Assembly: GCA_025617745.1 (NCBI GenBank)
Contig: CM046863.1
Span: 59,538,085-59,602,084, forward strand
DNA length: 64,000 bases
Source: Heliocidaris erythrogramma
Lineage: Eukaryota; Echinodermata; Echinoidea; Camarodonta; Echinometridae
Direction of reading: 5' to 3'
A program made the position numbers and the translations under genes. Numbering within the stretch: position 1 is the stretch's first letter; each line of letters begins with the position of its first letter. Of this stretch, positions 24,072-36,013 are shown piece by piece. Below the pieces are notes generated by a model. That model did not search any database, was not told where the DNA came from, and worked only from the letters and a program-made list of their open reading frames with translations.

Positions 24072-24120
24072 GTGTGTGTGTGTGTGTGTGTGTGAATAAT
24101 TGGGATTTTACAGACGGCTT
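24072..24120 (-). mobile_element. SINE tail fragment
   Basis: (GT)n followed by AATTGGGATTTTACAGACG matches the (GT)n-AATTGGGTTTTTACAGACG end of the SINEs at 40224-40587. Only the tail is preserved. Confidence 0.35.
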
Positions 24121-24900
24121 ATGGACAGTTTACCTTTTGTCCAAGGCGTGGGAAGTTATTATGAAATGAATCATCAAGAAATAAAAAAATTGTTTGGTCC
24201 AAAATGTGAAGATTAGTCCTTTTCGGGGGACATTCTTAACTGTGATATGTTTCCAGTTTGACATAAAAAAGAACAAGAAAGAAATTCTTGAGAGAAACCT
24301 TAACCAGTAACCCGTTGGTCCTGTGTCGGGAGCAGCTAGAGTATGGCCTACGGTAGTCTTACAGTGCAAACACTCTTTTATGACTGACCAGGGAATTGTG
24401 CCTGCAACTAAACCTGACCGTATAACCCTAACCTAACCTAAAACTTGATTGCAAACCTAACCCAATGACGAAATAAACCCCGAAGAGATTGGTCAACGAT
24501 GCTTATGCTGGAGCAATCCCAGCCCCCAACCACATCCACGAAGGCATTTGGGGGAGTATACACTCTTAAAATAGTTGGTTAAATTTGTACTGAACCAACT
24601 GAGACACGACACGGTTGACGGTCAGACTTGACAGAGACACGACACGGAGCTTGGAAGTGTATGCGGAGGTGACCTGAAGCTGGGATCCAACAAGTGAGGT
24701 AGAGTGGCTTCTATATCGGTGGTTTATGCTATTAGTTGTATATTTGTACGGACGTATATTTGTCACTAGTCTTTAATATTTAAGGCGGGAAACGTATCTG
24801 TGTCTAGAGTACCGGAGCGTCTTAATCTACACACTTCAGCAGTCGCTGTTTGTTTTCGTGTCAGCCCGGTTGCATAAATATTGAAGCTAAGTATCTGATA

Positions 24901-25911
24901 ATGACGGATGAAGGTGAAGATATGGATTTTACTGTAGTTCGCAATAAGCGAAAACTTAGATCAAATAGTGCTGAATCTACTAATAATGAAGGCAATGATA
25001 GACGTACTAAAAGACAAAATAAGACTAAAACTGTATATATTGAAGGTAAAACTATAAATATTTCCAAAGTCCATCATATAGAACTAGGAAAAATGTTGAA
25101 TGATGATATTTCTGGACCCTTGGAGGCAATATTCCGACTGCCCAATGGCAAACTTAAAGTACAATGCTCGGAAATCCAAAGTAAAAAGTTGCTTTTAATT
25201 AAAAAACTTGGAAGCTGCGAGGTCATTGTAAAAGAACCAGAGCCCTTTAAACCCATATCTTTTGGTACAATTTACCCAATACCTATTGATATGAGTGAGG
25301 AGGAAGTTAAATCTCTTATAACTGGCAATTTCCCTTATATTAAGCGAGTATTTAGAAGTGGTACACCTACAAAAATTGTTAAGCTTGGTACTCGTGACAC
25401 TCTTCCAAATACAGTTAAAGTAGACTGTTTCATCCATGAAATCCGACATATCGAAATGGGTCCAACCCGCTGTTATAAATGTCAAATGTTTGGATATATC
25501 GCTACAAATTGTAGAAGCCCTAAGTCAAAATGTGTGCGATGTGGAGGGGAACATACATTTGAGGAATGTACTAAGAAAGATTCTCCGGAATGTGTAAATT
25601 GCGGTGGGGAACTTTCCGCTGCTTATGCTGGGTGCCCTAAGTTTAAAGAAGCAAAGGAGGCCAATGACATCAAACAAAGAACTGGTATAAGCTATGCAAA
25701 TGCGGTTAAGCAAGCCAATAAAACACGTGCACAAAATGACAACACATATGCTAAACCAGCAAATATTGCTGGCACCTCAAAAAGTAATACTGTAGAGGAA
25801 GGCCACAAAACCAAACCAACATCAATTAATCCTAGTTTTGTGAGAAGCAGTTTTGATTACGATGAGTATCATGATTCAGTTTTTGTTGAAGATAACGGAA
25901 GCCAGAAATGA
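24901..25911 (+). CDS. LINE ORF1, gag-like RNA-binding protein
   Basis: An ORF1 nucleic-acid chaperone of a LINE, expected to coat element RNA in the cytoplasm. I prefer the ATG at 24901 (MTDEGEDMDFTVV), giving about 336 residues; the frame also has an upstream ATG at 24850. The N-terminus is charged and lysine-rich. The middle resembles the pre-knuckle domain of I/Jockey ORF1s (TFGTIYPIPIDMSEEEVKSL is of this type, though its first residue here is S). Three knuckles follow: CYKCQMFGYIATNC, where the usual His is Tyr; CVRCGGEHTFEEC, intact; and CVNCGGELSAAYAGC, where the usual His is Leu. Two of three zinc sites therefore look damaged. The tail is polar. The stop overlaps the next ATG as ATGA. 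Confidence 0.8.
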   Translation: MTDEGEDMDFTVVRNKRKLRSNSAESTNNEGNDRRTKRQNKTKTVYIEGKTINISKVHHIELGKMLNDDISGPLEAIFRLPNGKLKVQCSEIQSKKLLLIKKLGSCEVIVKEPEPFKPISFGTIYPIPIDMSEEEVKSLITGNFPYIKRVFRSGTPTKIVKLGTRDTLPNTVKVDCFIHEIRHIEMGPTRCYKCQMFGYIATNCRSPKSKCVRCGGEHTFEECTKKDSPECVNCGGELSAAYAGCPKFKEAKEANDIKQRTGISYANAVKQANKTRAQNDNTYAKPANIAGTSKSNTVEEGHKTKPTSINPSFVRSSFDYDEYHDSVFVEDNGSQK

Positions 25912-26177
25912 CTGATGTTTCAACTCAATGCTCTTTTGAAAAAGAGTCACAAACTATTGATTGGCCATTTCATCAATGTGAAGACCCAATTAACATGTTC
26001 AGTTTTTTGGCTCTCAATATCTTTATGGCTAGTAAAGATGGAAAGCAATCTTTATCAAATATTGTGAGAAATATGACTACTGTTTTGTCTGAATGTCTAG
26101 ATTTTGATATAGACTCTAAAGAAATCTTTAACTGTGCACACAAAATGAGGAAAAGTGTGCTCCCATCAAATGGGTAA
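25908..26177 (+). CDS. Small ORF between LINE ORF1 and ORF2
   Basis: An 89-residue frame starting MTDVSTQCSFEKESQ overlaps the ORF1 stop by ATGA and ends 5 bases before the ORF2 ATG. ORF1 proteins of related elements often carry a similar acidic or polar tail, so this is most simply the C-terminal part of ORF1 put out of frame by a small indel. A genuine overlapping ORF translated by termination-reinitiation is the alternative. No conserved domain is recognised. Confidence 0.4.
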   Translation: MTDVSTQCSFEKESQTIDWPFHQCEDPINMFSFLALNIFMASKDGKQSLSNIVRNMTTVLSECLDFDIDSKEIFNCAHKMRKSVLPSNG

Positions 26178-26182
26178 TTAAT

Positions 26183-29100
26183 ATGGGTCTATTAATTTGG
26201 CAGTGGAATAGTTGCAGCTTTCGGGCTCATATGTATGAATTTAGAACCTTGTTGGAAACTTTTAATCCAAAACCAGATATAATATGTATCCAAGAAACTT
26301 GGCTTAAACAATTTGTTCCATGTAATTTAAATGGCTATTCACCTGCTATACGTAAAGACCGTGAACTGCGAGGAGGAGGAGTACTTATATTTGTTAAAGA
26401 AACACTTCATTATTCTGAAATTGCTCTCGAAAGTGAATTGGAAGCAGTTGCTTGTCAAATAATAACTAATGAAGGTAAGCTTAATATTGTAAATGTATAT
26501 TTTCCTGGAACACCTCTTTATGATATAGTAAATAATATGAAGGAAAATGTGTTCCTCTGTGGCGATTTTAATGCTTATAATGAATTATGGGGTTGCCCAA
26601 TTACTACGCCAAATGGTAGAACAGTGGAAGATGTCATTGATGATGCTGGTTTAGTCTCTCTAAATGATGGGACAGGAACAAGATTTAATTCTTTCACAGG
26701 AACATCATCATGTTTAGATCTGTCTTTTATTAGTGCAAGAATGGCATCGAAATGTCTTTGGTCAGTTCTCGATCAAAATTGTAATAGTGACCATTTCATT
26801 GTATCTACTAATATTGGTGTAAATATAACTCACGAGGAGCTTTTTACACCCTCTTGGTGCTTCAAGGCCGCAAAATGGGATAAATTTAAATGTCTATGTG
26901 ATCAATATGTAAATGAATCATTAATTGACATAAATGTTCAACATTTTGAACAAAAGATAACATCTGATATTATTTTAGCTGCGGAAAAATCTATCCCAAA
27001 ATCTCGCCCCAGAAAGAAGCCGCCTGTTCCATGGTGGGATGATACATGTGAAGAAATTATTAAAAAACGTAATAAAGCTTTAATTAAAGCAAAACGTACG
27101 GGAAATTTATATGACTTACTACTTTATAAGAAACATAAGGCCCAAGCTAAGAGGCATATTATTCAAACAAAGAGGGCCTCTTGGAAAAACTATTGCTCTG
27201 TTATTACCAGTACCACAAAACTATCCAAAGTGTGGAGGGTCATTAAGAGAATGCAAGGAAATACGCCCAGTAGAACAATTCCAGTTCTTATTAAGGAACA
27301 TCAGCAAGCTATAACTAATATTGACAAAGCTAATATGTTAGTCAATCATTATGCTCAAATAAGTAGTAATAATAATTACACAACGCAATTCCAACAAAAT
27401 AAACTACAATTTGAACATGAAAATCGGGATATTATATTCAATAATATTCATGATGACAGTCCATTAAATGAACAGTTCTCATTACAGGAATTAAAGGATG
27501 CTATACAAAAAAGTAATGATACAGCACCTGGCCAAGACCAACTATGTTATATTATGTTTCGACATATGTCTGATTGTAGTTTAAATATTATTTTAAAGTT
27601 ATGTAACATGTCTTGGACGCAGTGTAGTGTTCCTCTAAATTGGAATACGGGATTAATTATTCCTATTTTAAAGCCTGGTAAGGTGTCCTCTGCCCCCATA
27701 TCATATAGACCAATTGCTCTAACGTCTAACTTGTGTAAAGTAATGGAACGGATGGTAGTCTCTAGGCTTACATGGACCCTAGAAAAAGAGGGTAAAATTA
27801 ATATTTATCAATCAGCCTTTAGGAAAAAGAGAGGTACGATAGACCATCTTTTGAGATTACAAGATAAAATTACTAGAGGTTTTAGATCTAAACAATCTAC
27901 TATCGGTCTTTTCTTAGACTTAGAAAAGGCATATGATAATTATGGTCTGGAAGGAGGGTTTGTTATACAAGCTATATAACTTGAACATAAAAGGTACTGC
28001 ATTATCATGGATTCGGAGCTTCATATTTAACAGAAGAATATGTGTAAAAGTTAGGACACGGATATCTGAAACTGTAATGTTAGATAATGGTATCCCTCAG
28101 GGGAGTGTCATTAGTCCTCTATTATTTTTAATTATGAATGACCTTAAGGTTAATGAAGCTAATACCTCCGTTTCCTTATTTGCTGACGATTGTGCTATTT
28201 GGGCAACGGGTACAAATATAAATTATCTACAAAGAAAAATGACTCGTATCCTCGGAGAAATTCAAACTTGGTGCAATTTATGGGGCTTTAAATTGTCTAC
28301 ATCTAAGTCTGTATTTATGATTTTCACCAAAAGCAGGAAGAAAATAAACATCCAACTACTCCTGAATAATATAGAACTTGCTAGAGTCTACGAATTTAAA
28401 TTCCTCGGACTCGTATTTGATCCAATATTAAATTGGAATAAGCATGTTCAATATTTAATGGGAACATGTAGCAAGAGACTGAATATACTCCGATGTGTAT
28501 CAGGAACGGACTGGGGTGCTGATAGGCAAGCTCTATTAACATAATATCGATCTCTTATAAGATCAAGATTGGAATATGGATGTCAGGCCTTCTTGACTAT
28601 GAATAAAACTAATCTTTTGCGTCTAACCAGGATTCAATCTAGGGCATTACGGATTGTTACAGGTGGACTAAAAAGTACTCCAATAAATGTTCTCCAGGTT
28701 GAAACTAATGAACTACCTCTAGATTTAAGATGGCAACAACTTTCTCTCAAATACAGAGTTAAATTGGCTGCTTTACCAGAGCATCCAACAAATGAGGTTT
28801 TCAGGGAACATTGTGTTAAAATACACTCAACTCGTATGCTTTTTAGAGAGAAAATACATGAATTCACATTTGATATTGATTCAATAAATATAGTGGCCCA
28901 AGGAAATTTTCCTCCATGGAATTTTATCAAGCCATACTTTTACGACAATCACAAAATTAGTAAAAAGGATGAACCTCATGTCGTCAAACATGAATTTATA
29001 CATTGTAAAAACACAACTTTGTGTAATATGTTGCATATATACACAGATGGTTCTAAAGGTCAAGGAGTAGGGGCAGCTTTCTATATACCACATTTCAAAT

Positions 29101-29744
29101 ACGGTAAAAAGTATACCTTACCAAACTGGGCTTCAGTATTTGATGCTGAACTAATGGCTATTCTCATGGCTTTAGAATGGACAGAAAATTACCAAGGTAC
29201 CCTTGTTTCTACTACATGGGTGCCAGGTCATACTGGCATCCCGGGTAATGAGTATGCCGACTTATTAGCTAAAGAAGCAGCAGGGGGAAAAGGAATAGTA
29301 TTGGACATGAAGCAACCTTATGAAAGATTCTATGGTTCTATTGACATGTATATTTTTAACAAATGGCAACAAAGATGGGATAATGATACAAATGGTAGAT
29401 TTTACCATAACATACAACCCACTGTTGGAAGGAAATATAAGCCAATATGGAAAAATAGACGTAAAGAGAGGTTATTCTTTCATTTAAAGTCAAACCACTG
29501 TTTATTAAATTATTCTAGATTTAGAGTTGGATGTCATGAGGATGGATTATGTGATGTATGTCATGATAGAGAATCAGTTGAACATTTCTTTTTTGATTGC
29601 ATTGCACATATTGATCATCAATTACGTTTAACATCTATGTTGCATAAATTCAATATTCCGTTTAATGTCAAATGGTTGTTCACTGATAATAGAATCATTA
29701 AAGAAGTCATGAGTTTTATACTTCAATCTGGTAGATTGCACTAG
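26183..29744 (+). pseudogene. LINE ORF2: endonuclease, reverse transcriptase, RNase H (disrupted)
   Basis: ORF2 carries out target-primed reverse transcription. An EEP endonuclease occupies about residues 1-225: MGLLIWQWNSCS with Asn9, CIQETW with Glu38, CGDFNAYNELWG and SDHF. The RT follows with APGQDQL, SYRPIALTSNLCKVMERM, FLDLEKAYD, GIPQGSVISPLLF and FADD. Then comes an RNase H with YTDGSKGQGVGAAFY, AELMAILMALEW and WVPGHTGIPGNEYADLLAKE, and a Cys/His tail (CHEDGLCDVCHDRESVEHFF). A frameshift of four extra bases (or one) lies near 27938, and an in-frame TAA replaces a probable Leu codon at 28542-28544. About 45 residues of RNase H are missing near 29195, including the expected SDSxxAL catalytic Asp. 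The start was chosen because EN homology begins immediately. Confidence 0.85.
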
Positions 29745-29949
29745 ATAACTATATACTAATATGGCTTTTCCCTCATTTTACCAGAGTCGCCCTGAATCAT
29801 CTCATCATCTCTTTAGGGAAAGAGCACATATAATATATATAATATGATGTAATTATGTAAATAAAACTTGTTAAAACATTCTTATTGATGTAGCAATGTT
29901 TATGTCAAATAATACCAGTTTCAGGAAACTATTACTATATACGTAAAAA

Positions 29950-30766
29950 TGAATGTGAAAACTATTAACAATAAATCGGTTATATATATACAACTAATGG
30001 CATTGAATACTGATATGGAAGCTTTTTACCTCTACAGACTGGTGCAGAAAACCCTAAGATGGTTAAGGCACCATAAAACACCTAAGCAAAAAAAAAAAAA
30101 AAAAAAACTTCGGGTCGTATGCTGTCCTTTAAACTTTCGGGCTTTTATTGCCCAAACTATAGTGATTAGTGCAAATACCATAATTTATTGATGCTTTAAG
30201 AAAGCAAAAACACAAAATCAATTGCTCGAGATGCTTCACTTCTGATTAACCCATAATTACCCTGCCAATAATTACCCATCCCTTTTTTTACCCAACTTTT
30301 TTTTATTTTTACGAATTCAATTTTGCCCCAAAAAGATATTACCGTACCCAATTCTATAATTGCCGATAGTTGAAAATCTAATTTCGAAGCAGGCATTTGC
30401 GCAACTCTTACAAAGCTCAAATATTGGGCAGTAATTACCAAAAATTCTCAAAATTTACCCAACTGATTGGATAATAAATCCTATGTGGTGGGGCAAATTC
30501 AGTTGCCATTTATTTTATCTTTTTCCTCCGACCTAGCTCAAAATATATAGAACACAGTTGGCTCCCGAGTTCCTGTCTACCAATTTTCCTTATAGAACCT
30601 ATAATCCTATCTTATCCTATCCTTACCAATCTATCCTAACCTATCCTATTCTATATCTATCTTATCATGCTTATCCAGCTAGTCAAATCAAATGCAAACT
30701 CTGATAATATGAGAGTTTACCAACAGAGCCTGCACCCCTAATTTTATGATGCGATTTACCTTGCCC
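29950..30766. other. No gene seen; A run and TTACCC-rich stretch
   Basis: An A run at about 30090-30107. From 30235 to 30480 AATTACCCA/TTTACCCAA variants recur, and TATCCTA repeats occupy 30599-30668. This may be part of an inverted-repeat element whose right end is near 31538. Confidence 0.4.
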
Positions 30767-31012
30767 CAGTGGTGGATGTAGGGGGAGGGGGAGCAAATCA
30801 AGCCCGTGCCGCCCCTTTTGGAAGAAATGTATGCATTTTTTTTTTTTGCTTGTCAGAGAATTAAGGCGCGAAACTGGACTCCAAACCCACCCCTGTCCGA
30901 CTTTTCTAGAGCTGGGAGACCCCAACAATACGGGTCTCCCTTTTCCAAAAGTTGACAAACCTGCATTTGTGTGCCCCCCCCCCCCCCCTACAAAGCCCTA
31001 TATCCGCCCCTG
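30767..31012. mobile_element. MITE of the CAGGGGCGGATCC family, copy 2
   Basis: Left end CAGTGGTGGATGTAGGGGGA; right end TATATCCGCCCCTG. The interior holds CCCGTGCCGCCCC, TGTATGCATT, TTGACAA and a C run, in the same order as at 50147-50483. The flanks CCTTGCCC and CATTGCCC may be an 8-bp target duplication with one or two changes, which would fit hAT-like elements. Confidence 0.6.
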
Positions 31013-31099
31013 CATTGCCCAGTGTGATTATCCAGTACTTAGACAAAATCGCCAATTATTGTTGAAGAAAAATTGCCTAAATTCCATTAGCACAATTTT

Positions 31100-31540
31100 T
31101 TCTAATGGCATAACTACATGGTTCGGTAAAAAATGACCAAATTTGCCAAAGGTGGATTAACCCTTTAAAATATTGGAAAATGTGCTGTTATAATGGCAAA
31201 CCATTGAATTTCCAACAATCAATATTGTTCAACATTTAAGTATTTTGGGTTTGTTTTAATTACGCGGTAAATCCTGTACAAACCCTTTGTCAATGAATGA
31301 CCAACCAAATTGTTCGACTACTGTTACCAAATTAGAATGAGGAATATGGCAAAATTGCAGAAGTAGTAGGTAAAACCCCACCGCTGTTTTAACAAGTATT
31401 GTTGTGAATATCTACCCGCCAGTTGTGTAAAGTAAACTGACACAAATTAATCAAACCCTGTGGTGATAGAATGGGGCATTTTTGTTAGCCAACCAGTAGT
31501 TACGCAGCTTAATTTAGTCGTTATTTTTAGAGTGTAATTA
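31100..31540. repeat. TTACCAA / GGTAAA motif-rich stretch ending in TTTTAGAGTGTAA
   Basis: Variants of ACCAAATTTG, GGTAAAAC, TTACCAAATTAG and CAACCAAATTG recur in both orientations. The right border TTATTTTTAGAGTGTAA is the complement of a TTACACTCTAAAAATAA-type TIR, matching TACACTCTTAAAATAG at about 24559. Confidence 0.4.
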
Positions 31541-31689
31541 CTGGTAAAAATGGCCTAGAACTGGGCGAATTCTTAACCCACCAGTAGTTTAATTACTATC
31601 ACTTGTTTTTTTCATGATTTTCTTCCTTCTATTTAACACATGACCCTATGGAGTGCTCCAAGCTCACCTATTCCCTTTCAATCCCAAAT

Positions 31690-32690
31690 GCATTGAGATT
31701 AAATGCCTGGGTGTAAGCTATTTCAGGGTTATGGCAAATGAAATTTTGAACTGTTTCTATATCACTTTAGTTTCAACCGAATAAGTAATTAACATTAACT
31801 CAAGTTCATGACTTTGAAAATATTATTGGCATTGTATCTATTCACACTAAAGGCCATTGTTTCAATATGGTTTTAATACTTCGATACTTCGATGAGAAAT
31901 AAATGTGAAAGTTCGAGTCACCCCAGGATGAAAGGTTAAATTGAATATCGTACCTTGAAAGGAAACTGATATAACAATCAGAACTGAAACAAAATATTTT
32001 TTTCTCTCTCTGTTGTATCGTTTCTAGGGGTACCAGATGAAGCAATCTGGTAGACATGTTTATCTGGGTTGGTACACCGGGCCACATGAAATAACTAGAC
32101 TATGCATGGAGATATAAAACATAACATATAACCCCCCCCCCCCCCCCCCGCCCCTTCACATGTAATAAACTAGACTCAAACTACCCCACTACAGTTTAAG
32201 CCTCTTCAGCCAATGACGGCCAGTACCAGTACTATTACCAATTCTATTGTACCATTAAAAAGCCACGTACATGTATCTTTAGTTTGCTTGTTTGACTGCG
32301 CTATAATTATATGTCTATCTTACACTGTACTTTGTATAAATTGATGTAGTTGCTGATGAGGCTTCGGCCGAAACAGACTGTCCAGCTAAGTCACTAAAGC
32401 AACACTTTCCAGCCTATTAAAGACTTGTAGATGAGGTGACAAAAGTGATAGAGTGAAATTATAGTACAGTCATATTCTGTGCAAATTAATTTGAACGTGA
32501 CCCTGGATCTAAAGTCGATTTTTAACAATGGAAGTTTAACAGACCGCGGTCTAAGTTTTCCTTTCCTTAAACATGTTTTTACACTGGGGTCGGATGTAGC
32601 TCAATTAGGATTGCGTTATAAGAGCTCCCCTATTCAGGCCAGAATCACCATACTGATATGCGTTTAGTTCAAAATACTTTTTTTTTTCTG
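31690..32690. repeat. Unidentified dispersed repeat, copy 3
   Basis: The least interrupted copy: GGGTGTAAGCTAT (31709), ACTTCGATACTTCGATGAGAA (31878), CACCCCAGGATGAAAGGTT, GTTTCTAGGGGTACC (32021), GGTACACCGGGCCACATGAA, GGTGACAAAAGTGATAGAGTG, AACAATGGAAGTTTAACAGA and CAGGCCAGAATCA. It shows the original order of pieces found at 11690-14140 and 15260-17500. It contains an 18-base C run (32132-32149). No protein is readable; the element class is unknown. Confidence 0.55.
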
Positions 32691-32799
32691 GAGCCCCCCC
32701 CCCCCCCCAATCCTCCTACCGCAGAATTAAAGTGTCAAACTCACTCAGTGCGATGTGCGCATAACCAGCAACAGAGCCTGAATAGGCCTGGAGAGAAAG

Positions 32800-33175
32800 A
32801 GGGTGAGCTCGCTAGTCATTAGGACCGCTATTCATAATGGATAAAGGCTCATTATTTGTAAGGGTCATTAGTCATGAGGATTGTTATTCATAATACTAAT
32901 AGACAATCGCATTCATAATTAGGAAAGAGGGTCACTATTCATAATAGGAGAAAAGTGTCGCTATTTATAATACAGATTGAGGATCGCTCTTCATGATATG
33001 AGAAGAGGTCACTATTCATAATACAGAAATAGGGTCGCTATTCATAATCGAAGAAGAGGGTCTCTATTCATTATACAAAATGAAGGTCACTATTCATAAT
33101 GCAGAAAGAGGGTCGCTATTCCTAATTGAAGAGGTTCGCTATTCATAATACGAAAAGAGGGTCGCTATTCATAAA
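32800..33175. repeat. Minisatellite, about 31-bp unit (GGGTCGCTATTCATAAT)
   Basis: Around eleven units built on GAGGGTCGCTATTCATAATA with a variable AT/GA-rich linker. Divergence between units suggests an old array. Confidence 0.8.
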
Positions 33176-33179
33176 AAAT

Positions 33180-34010
33180 AATTAAGCAAACAAACCGATA
33201 ATATTGGATGGGGGACATCCCCACGGCTTTGTCGTAGCTTTGTCGAACAAATTAAGAAAACAATTGTGCCCCAATAATTTACACGACCCATAACCCCGGG
33301 CACCATCAGCCCCCCCCCCCCCCCCCCCCCCCCCATCAGTCCGACACCGCGCTGCGCCATTCGACCGACATCCCTTGGTACAATGACATATTACCGACAA
33401 TTTTCGCCAAAGTAGTTCATAGATGGTATATAGCCTGTGTCTGTGTGCGTGTCTGTGTGCGTGTCTGGATAGGGGAGGGGGCTGTAGCAGCATTGTCAAC
33501 AGAGGCTGCTCTATCAATTCCATGACCCTCAGAAAATGAAGAAAGCAACGGAGAGGGGTTGTAGGTACTTAATATACGGTACGATTGTCGTCACATCCGA
33601 ATTCGGAAACTTTGCGCCAAAGATTTTCACTGTCATTAGGTCCTTTATATCACTCATCATTCGGAAGAATCGAGCAATAATAATGCTTTATAACTGACAT
33701 CTCAGATAAATCACATCTGTTAAAATCTCATATGGGATCAATGTAATTGTAATAAATAAAATAACGAAATATTAATTATAATCATTCAGTATACTGATGT
33801 TAATCGCTCTAGGTGTTTCTTTTCTCTTTTAGAAATTGAAAACCATATAATCATGTATTATGTCAACAAACAGCTCTACTTTTTCCCAATTTGTAATTTC
33901 AGCATCCTTACAGCAAATTCTGCTGCACTCATTTGCTGCCTTTCTTTCGCCATTACACTTGCAAGAACAAACCAACTGCACTACAATTATTATTTCCAAA
34001 CATGCTCGTG
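33180..34010. other. No gene seen; contains a 25-base C run
   Basis: C run at 33310-33334, a short GT-type repeat near 33440, otherwise AT-rich with no supported ORF. Confidence 0.4.
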
Positions 34011-34011
34011 T

Positions 34012-35450
34012 ACTGCTCCATCCCGAAGTCTAAAAAATTACGCAACTATCCTTTTGTACTAGGTTTCCTATTATTATTTGCAGATGACACTAATGTATTT
34101 CATTCCCATAAGGATTTAAATGAACTAATTGAAACAATTAATACACAATTAATCAATATATCCCATTGGTTTAAATGCAATAAACTTTCGTTAAATATAA
34201 GCAAAACTAACTTCATACACTTTAAGACTGCGAGTTCAGCAAATTTTTTCCACGACGATATAATAATTGACGATGTTACCCTTACTAGTAAAGATTCAAC
34301 AAAATTCTTGGGGGTGTTAATAGATTCCAATTTAACGTGGAAAAATCACATTGATAATATATCATCTAACATGTCAAGAGGAGTAGGTATATTAAACAAA
34401 CTAAAAGACAGTTTACCTCAAAAATCCTTATTTATATTGTATAATGCGCTAGTTTATCCGTATTTATCTTACTGTAACCTGGCATGGGGAAATTCCTGCA
34501 AATAAGAATCAATTCATTACTTTTACTCCAGAAAAAAGCACTGCGCATTTGTACGTCTTCACACTATTTACCAAACATGGATCCATTATTTTACAAACTC
34601 AAAACACTTAAAATAAATGACATTCATGTATTCCAAACGGCTATTTTTATGTTTAAATTCTCGAAACAATCTCTACCTAGTACTCTTCAAAATGCTTTCA
34701 CTCAAAACTCCAGCATTCATTCCTATCCAACTCGTCATTCTTCTGATATTCACTTGAACAGTCCCAGACTATTCATGGCGCAAAAAACTATTAGACACAA
34801 TGGTCCTGATATATGGAACTCACTACCTGGAAATATAAAATCTGCCTCTTCTCATTTTTCTTTTAAAGCTCTAATGAAGAAACATCTGCTGCTAAATTAC
34901 AACCATGAATGATTGCTTTGAATATCGACCCCTGATTGTCCTGTATCCCTTGTTATCCTTAAACCAAACTCAATTTCCCTCCATACAATTACATTCTCTG
35001 CAAAACCATAATCCCCAGCTATATGCACTTTGCACCTGCGCACTCACGGCACAGATATATGCAATTCCCTTAAAATTACAATATGGCGAGTTATAAGTGA
35101 ATCTCAATGTATGCAATTTTCTTGAATTTACAATATGGCAAATTATTTCTATTATATCTCCTGAATCCTCATCTATACGCATGCAATTCTGGGCTGCTAT
35201 CGTCTTAAGCATTTGCTTATGATAGTTTTGCCCTCTGCATTTTGTAAATAATTGTACCTACATCATCAAATGTTTTATATAGAATTATATCCATACTCAA
35301 TGTATTTTTGGTACGTGTATATAATATTATTATCACTGTAAGATGGTTTGCATTCATGATGTAACACTCAATTATTTATATGTAAGTTTATCGCCTTATC
35401 CTTTATATGTTACGTTTGCAAGAAACTGGTGTTTACATTGAGTATGAAAT
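34012..35450 (+). mobile_element. 5'-truncated CR1/L2-like LINE end
   Basis: The frame from about 34060 reads FLLLFADDTNVFHSH, the catalytic Y/FADD block of a LINE reverse transcriptase. It continues through ISHWFKCNKLSLNISKTNFI, KFLGVLIDSNLTWKNHI and YNALVYPYLSYCNLAWGN. A frameshift near 34490-34505 moves the reading to INSLLLLQKKALRICTSSHY, then GPDIWNSLPGNIKSASS and a stop at 34912. The upstream RT motifs are missing, as usual for 5' truncation. The 3' UTR probably runs to about 35450 (GAAATAAATGCAG). Style suggests CR1/Jockey-L2 relatives. No endonuclease or RNase H present. Confidence 0.7.
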
Positions 35451-36009
35451 AAATGCAGAAAAGCATTTGCAAACAAAGCATCTGCAAACAACCCCCCCCC
35501 CCCCCCAATAAAAGCAAAAAAAAACAAAAACAAAAGCAAAAAAAAAAAGAATTATGACGGCAATTTACAAGCCCGTATCCGGAGAACTGCCCCTGGACAA
35601 TTAATCTCCAGGACAACTACCCCTATAGCTACGACAATTATTACTCCCCCCCCCCCCCCCCCGCAACTCCACCCTCTCCCAACTGGACAATTATTGAAAT
35701 TGAGATAATGGCTATGGATTAGGGGCTCCACAAAGGAGAAGGGGAAACCGAGCGGGATGATCTAGATCTGTGTGTGCGTGTGTGTGTGCGGGGGGGGGGG
35801 GGGGCTCCTCCCACGGAATGGAGTTTTCTTTTTATTAATAAACTGAAATCATGGTTAATTAGCAAAAATGTAGATGTATTAATTAGACATCTTCGTTTGT
35901 TAATCATTAATTAATAAGGATTGGTGAAGCGCCTTTCAAAGTGTGGAGAGCACTAATAAAAATAGTTCACTTTTTAGCTAATGTATTGGCTTATGCTTTG
36001 GTTTCACAG
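35450..36009. other. No gene seen; C/G runs
   Basis: C runs at 35492-35506 and 35646-35662 and a G run at 35790-35804, with (GT)n beside the last. The AT-rich part before 36009 looks like an intron end (TTATGCTTTGGTTTCACAG). Confidence 0.45.
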
Positions 36010-36013
36010 AACG

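Larger units (their letters stand above)
24606..29890 (+). mobile_element. Nearly full-length I-superfamily-like LINE (Nimb/I-like)
   Basis: A 5.3 kb non-LTR retrotransposon: about 300 bp of 5' UTR, a gag-like ORF1 with CCHC knuckles, ORF2 with apurinic-type endonuclease, reverse transcriptase and RNase H, then a 3' UTR with AATAAA near 29859. RNase H after RT is the hallmark of the I superfamily; Nimb is my best guess at clade, from the overall ORF2 style. Borders are approximate because no target duplication or terminal tail was found. It lies between two TIR-like sequences (24559 and 31538), so it may have landed in an older inverted-repeat element. Only one frameshift, one stop and one clear internal deletion are seen in ORF2, so the copy is fairly young. 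Confidence 0.8.

Noticed and set aside
32800-33175. CRISPR-like regular array
   Set aside because: Units are contiguous minisatellite repeats with no unique spacers, in a eukaryotic setting.
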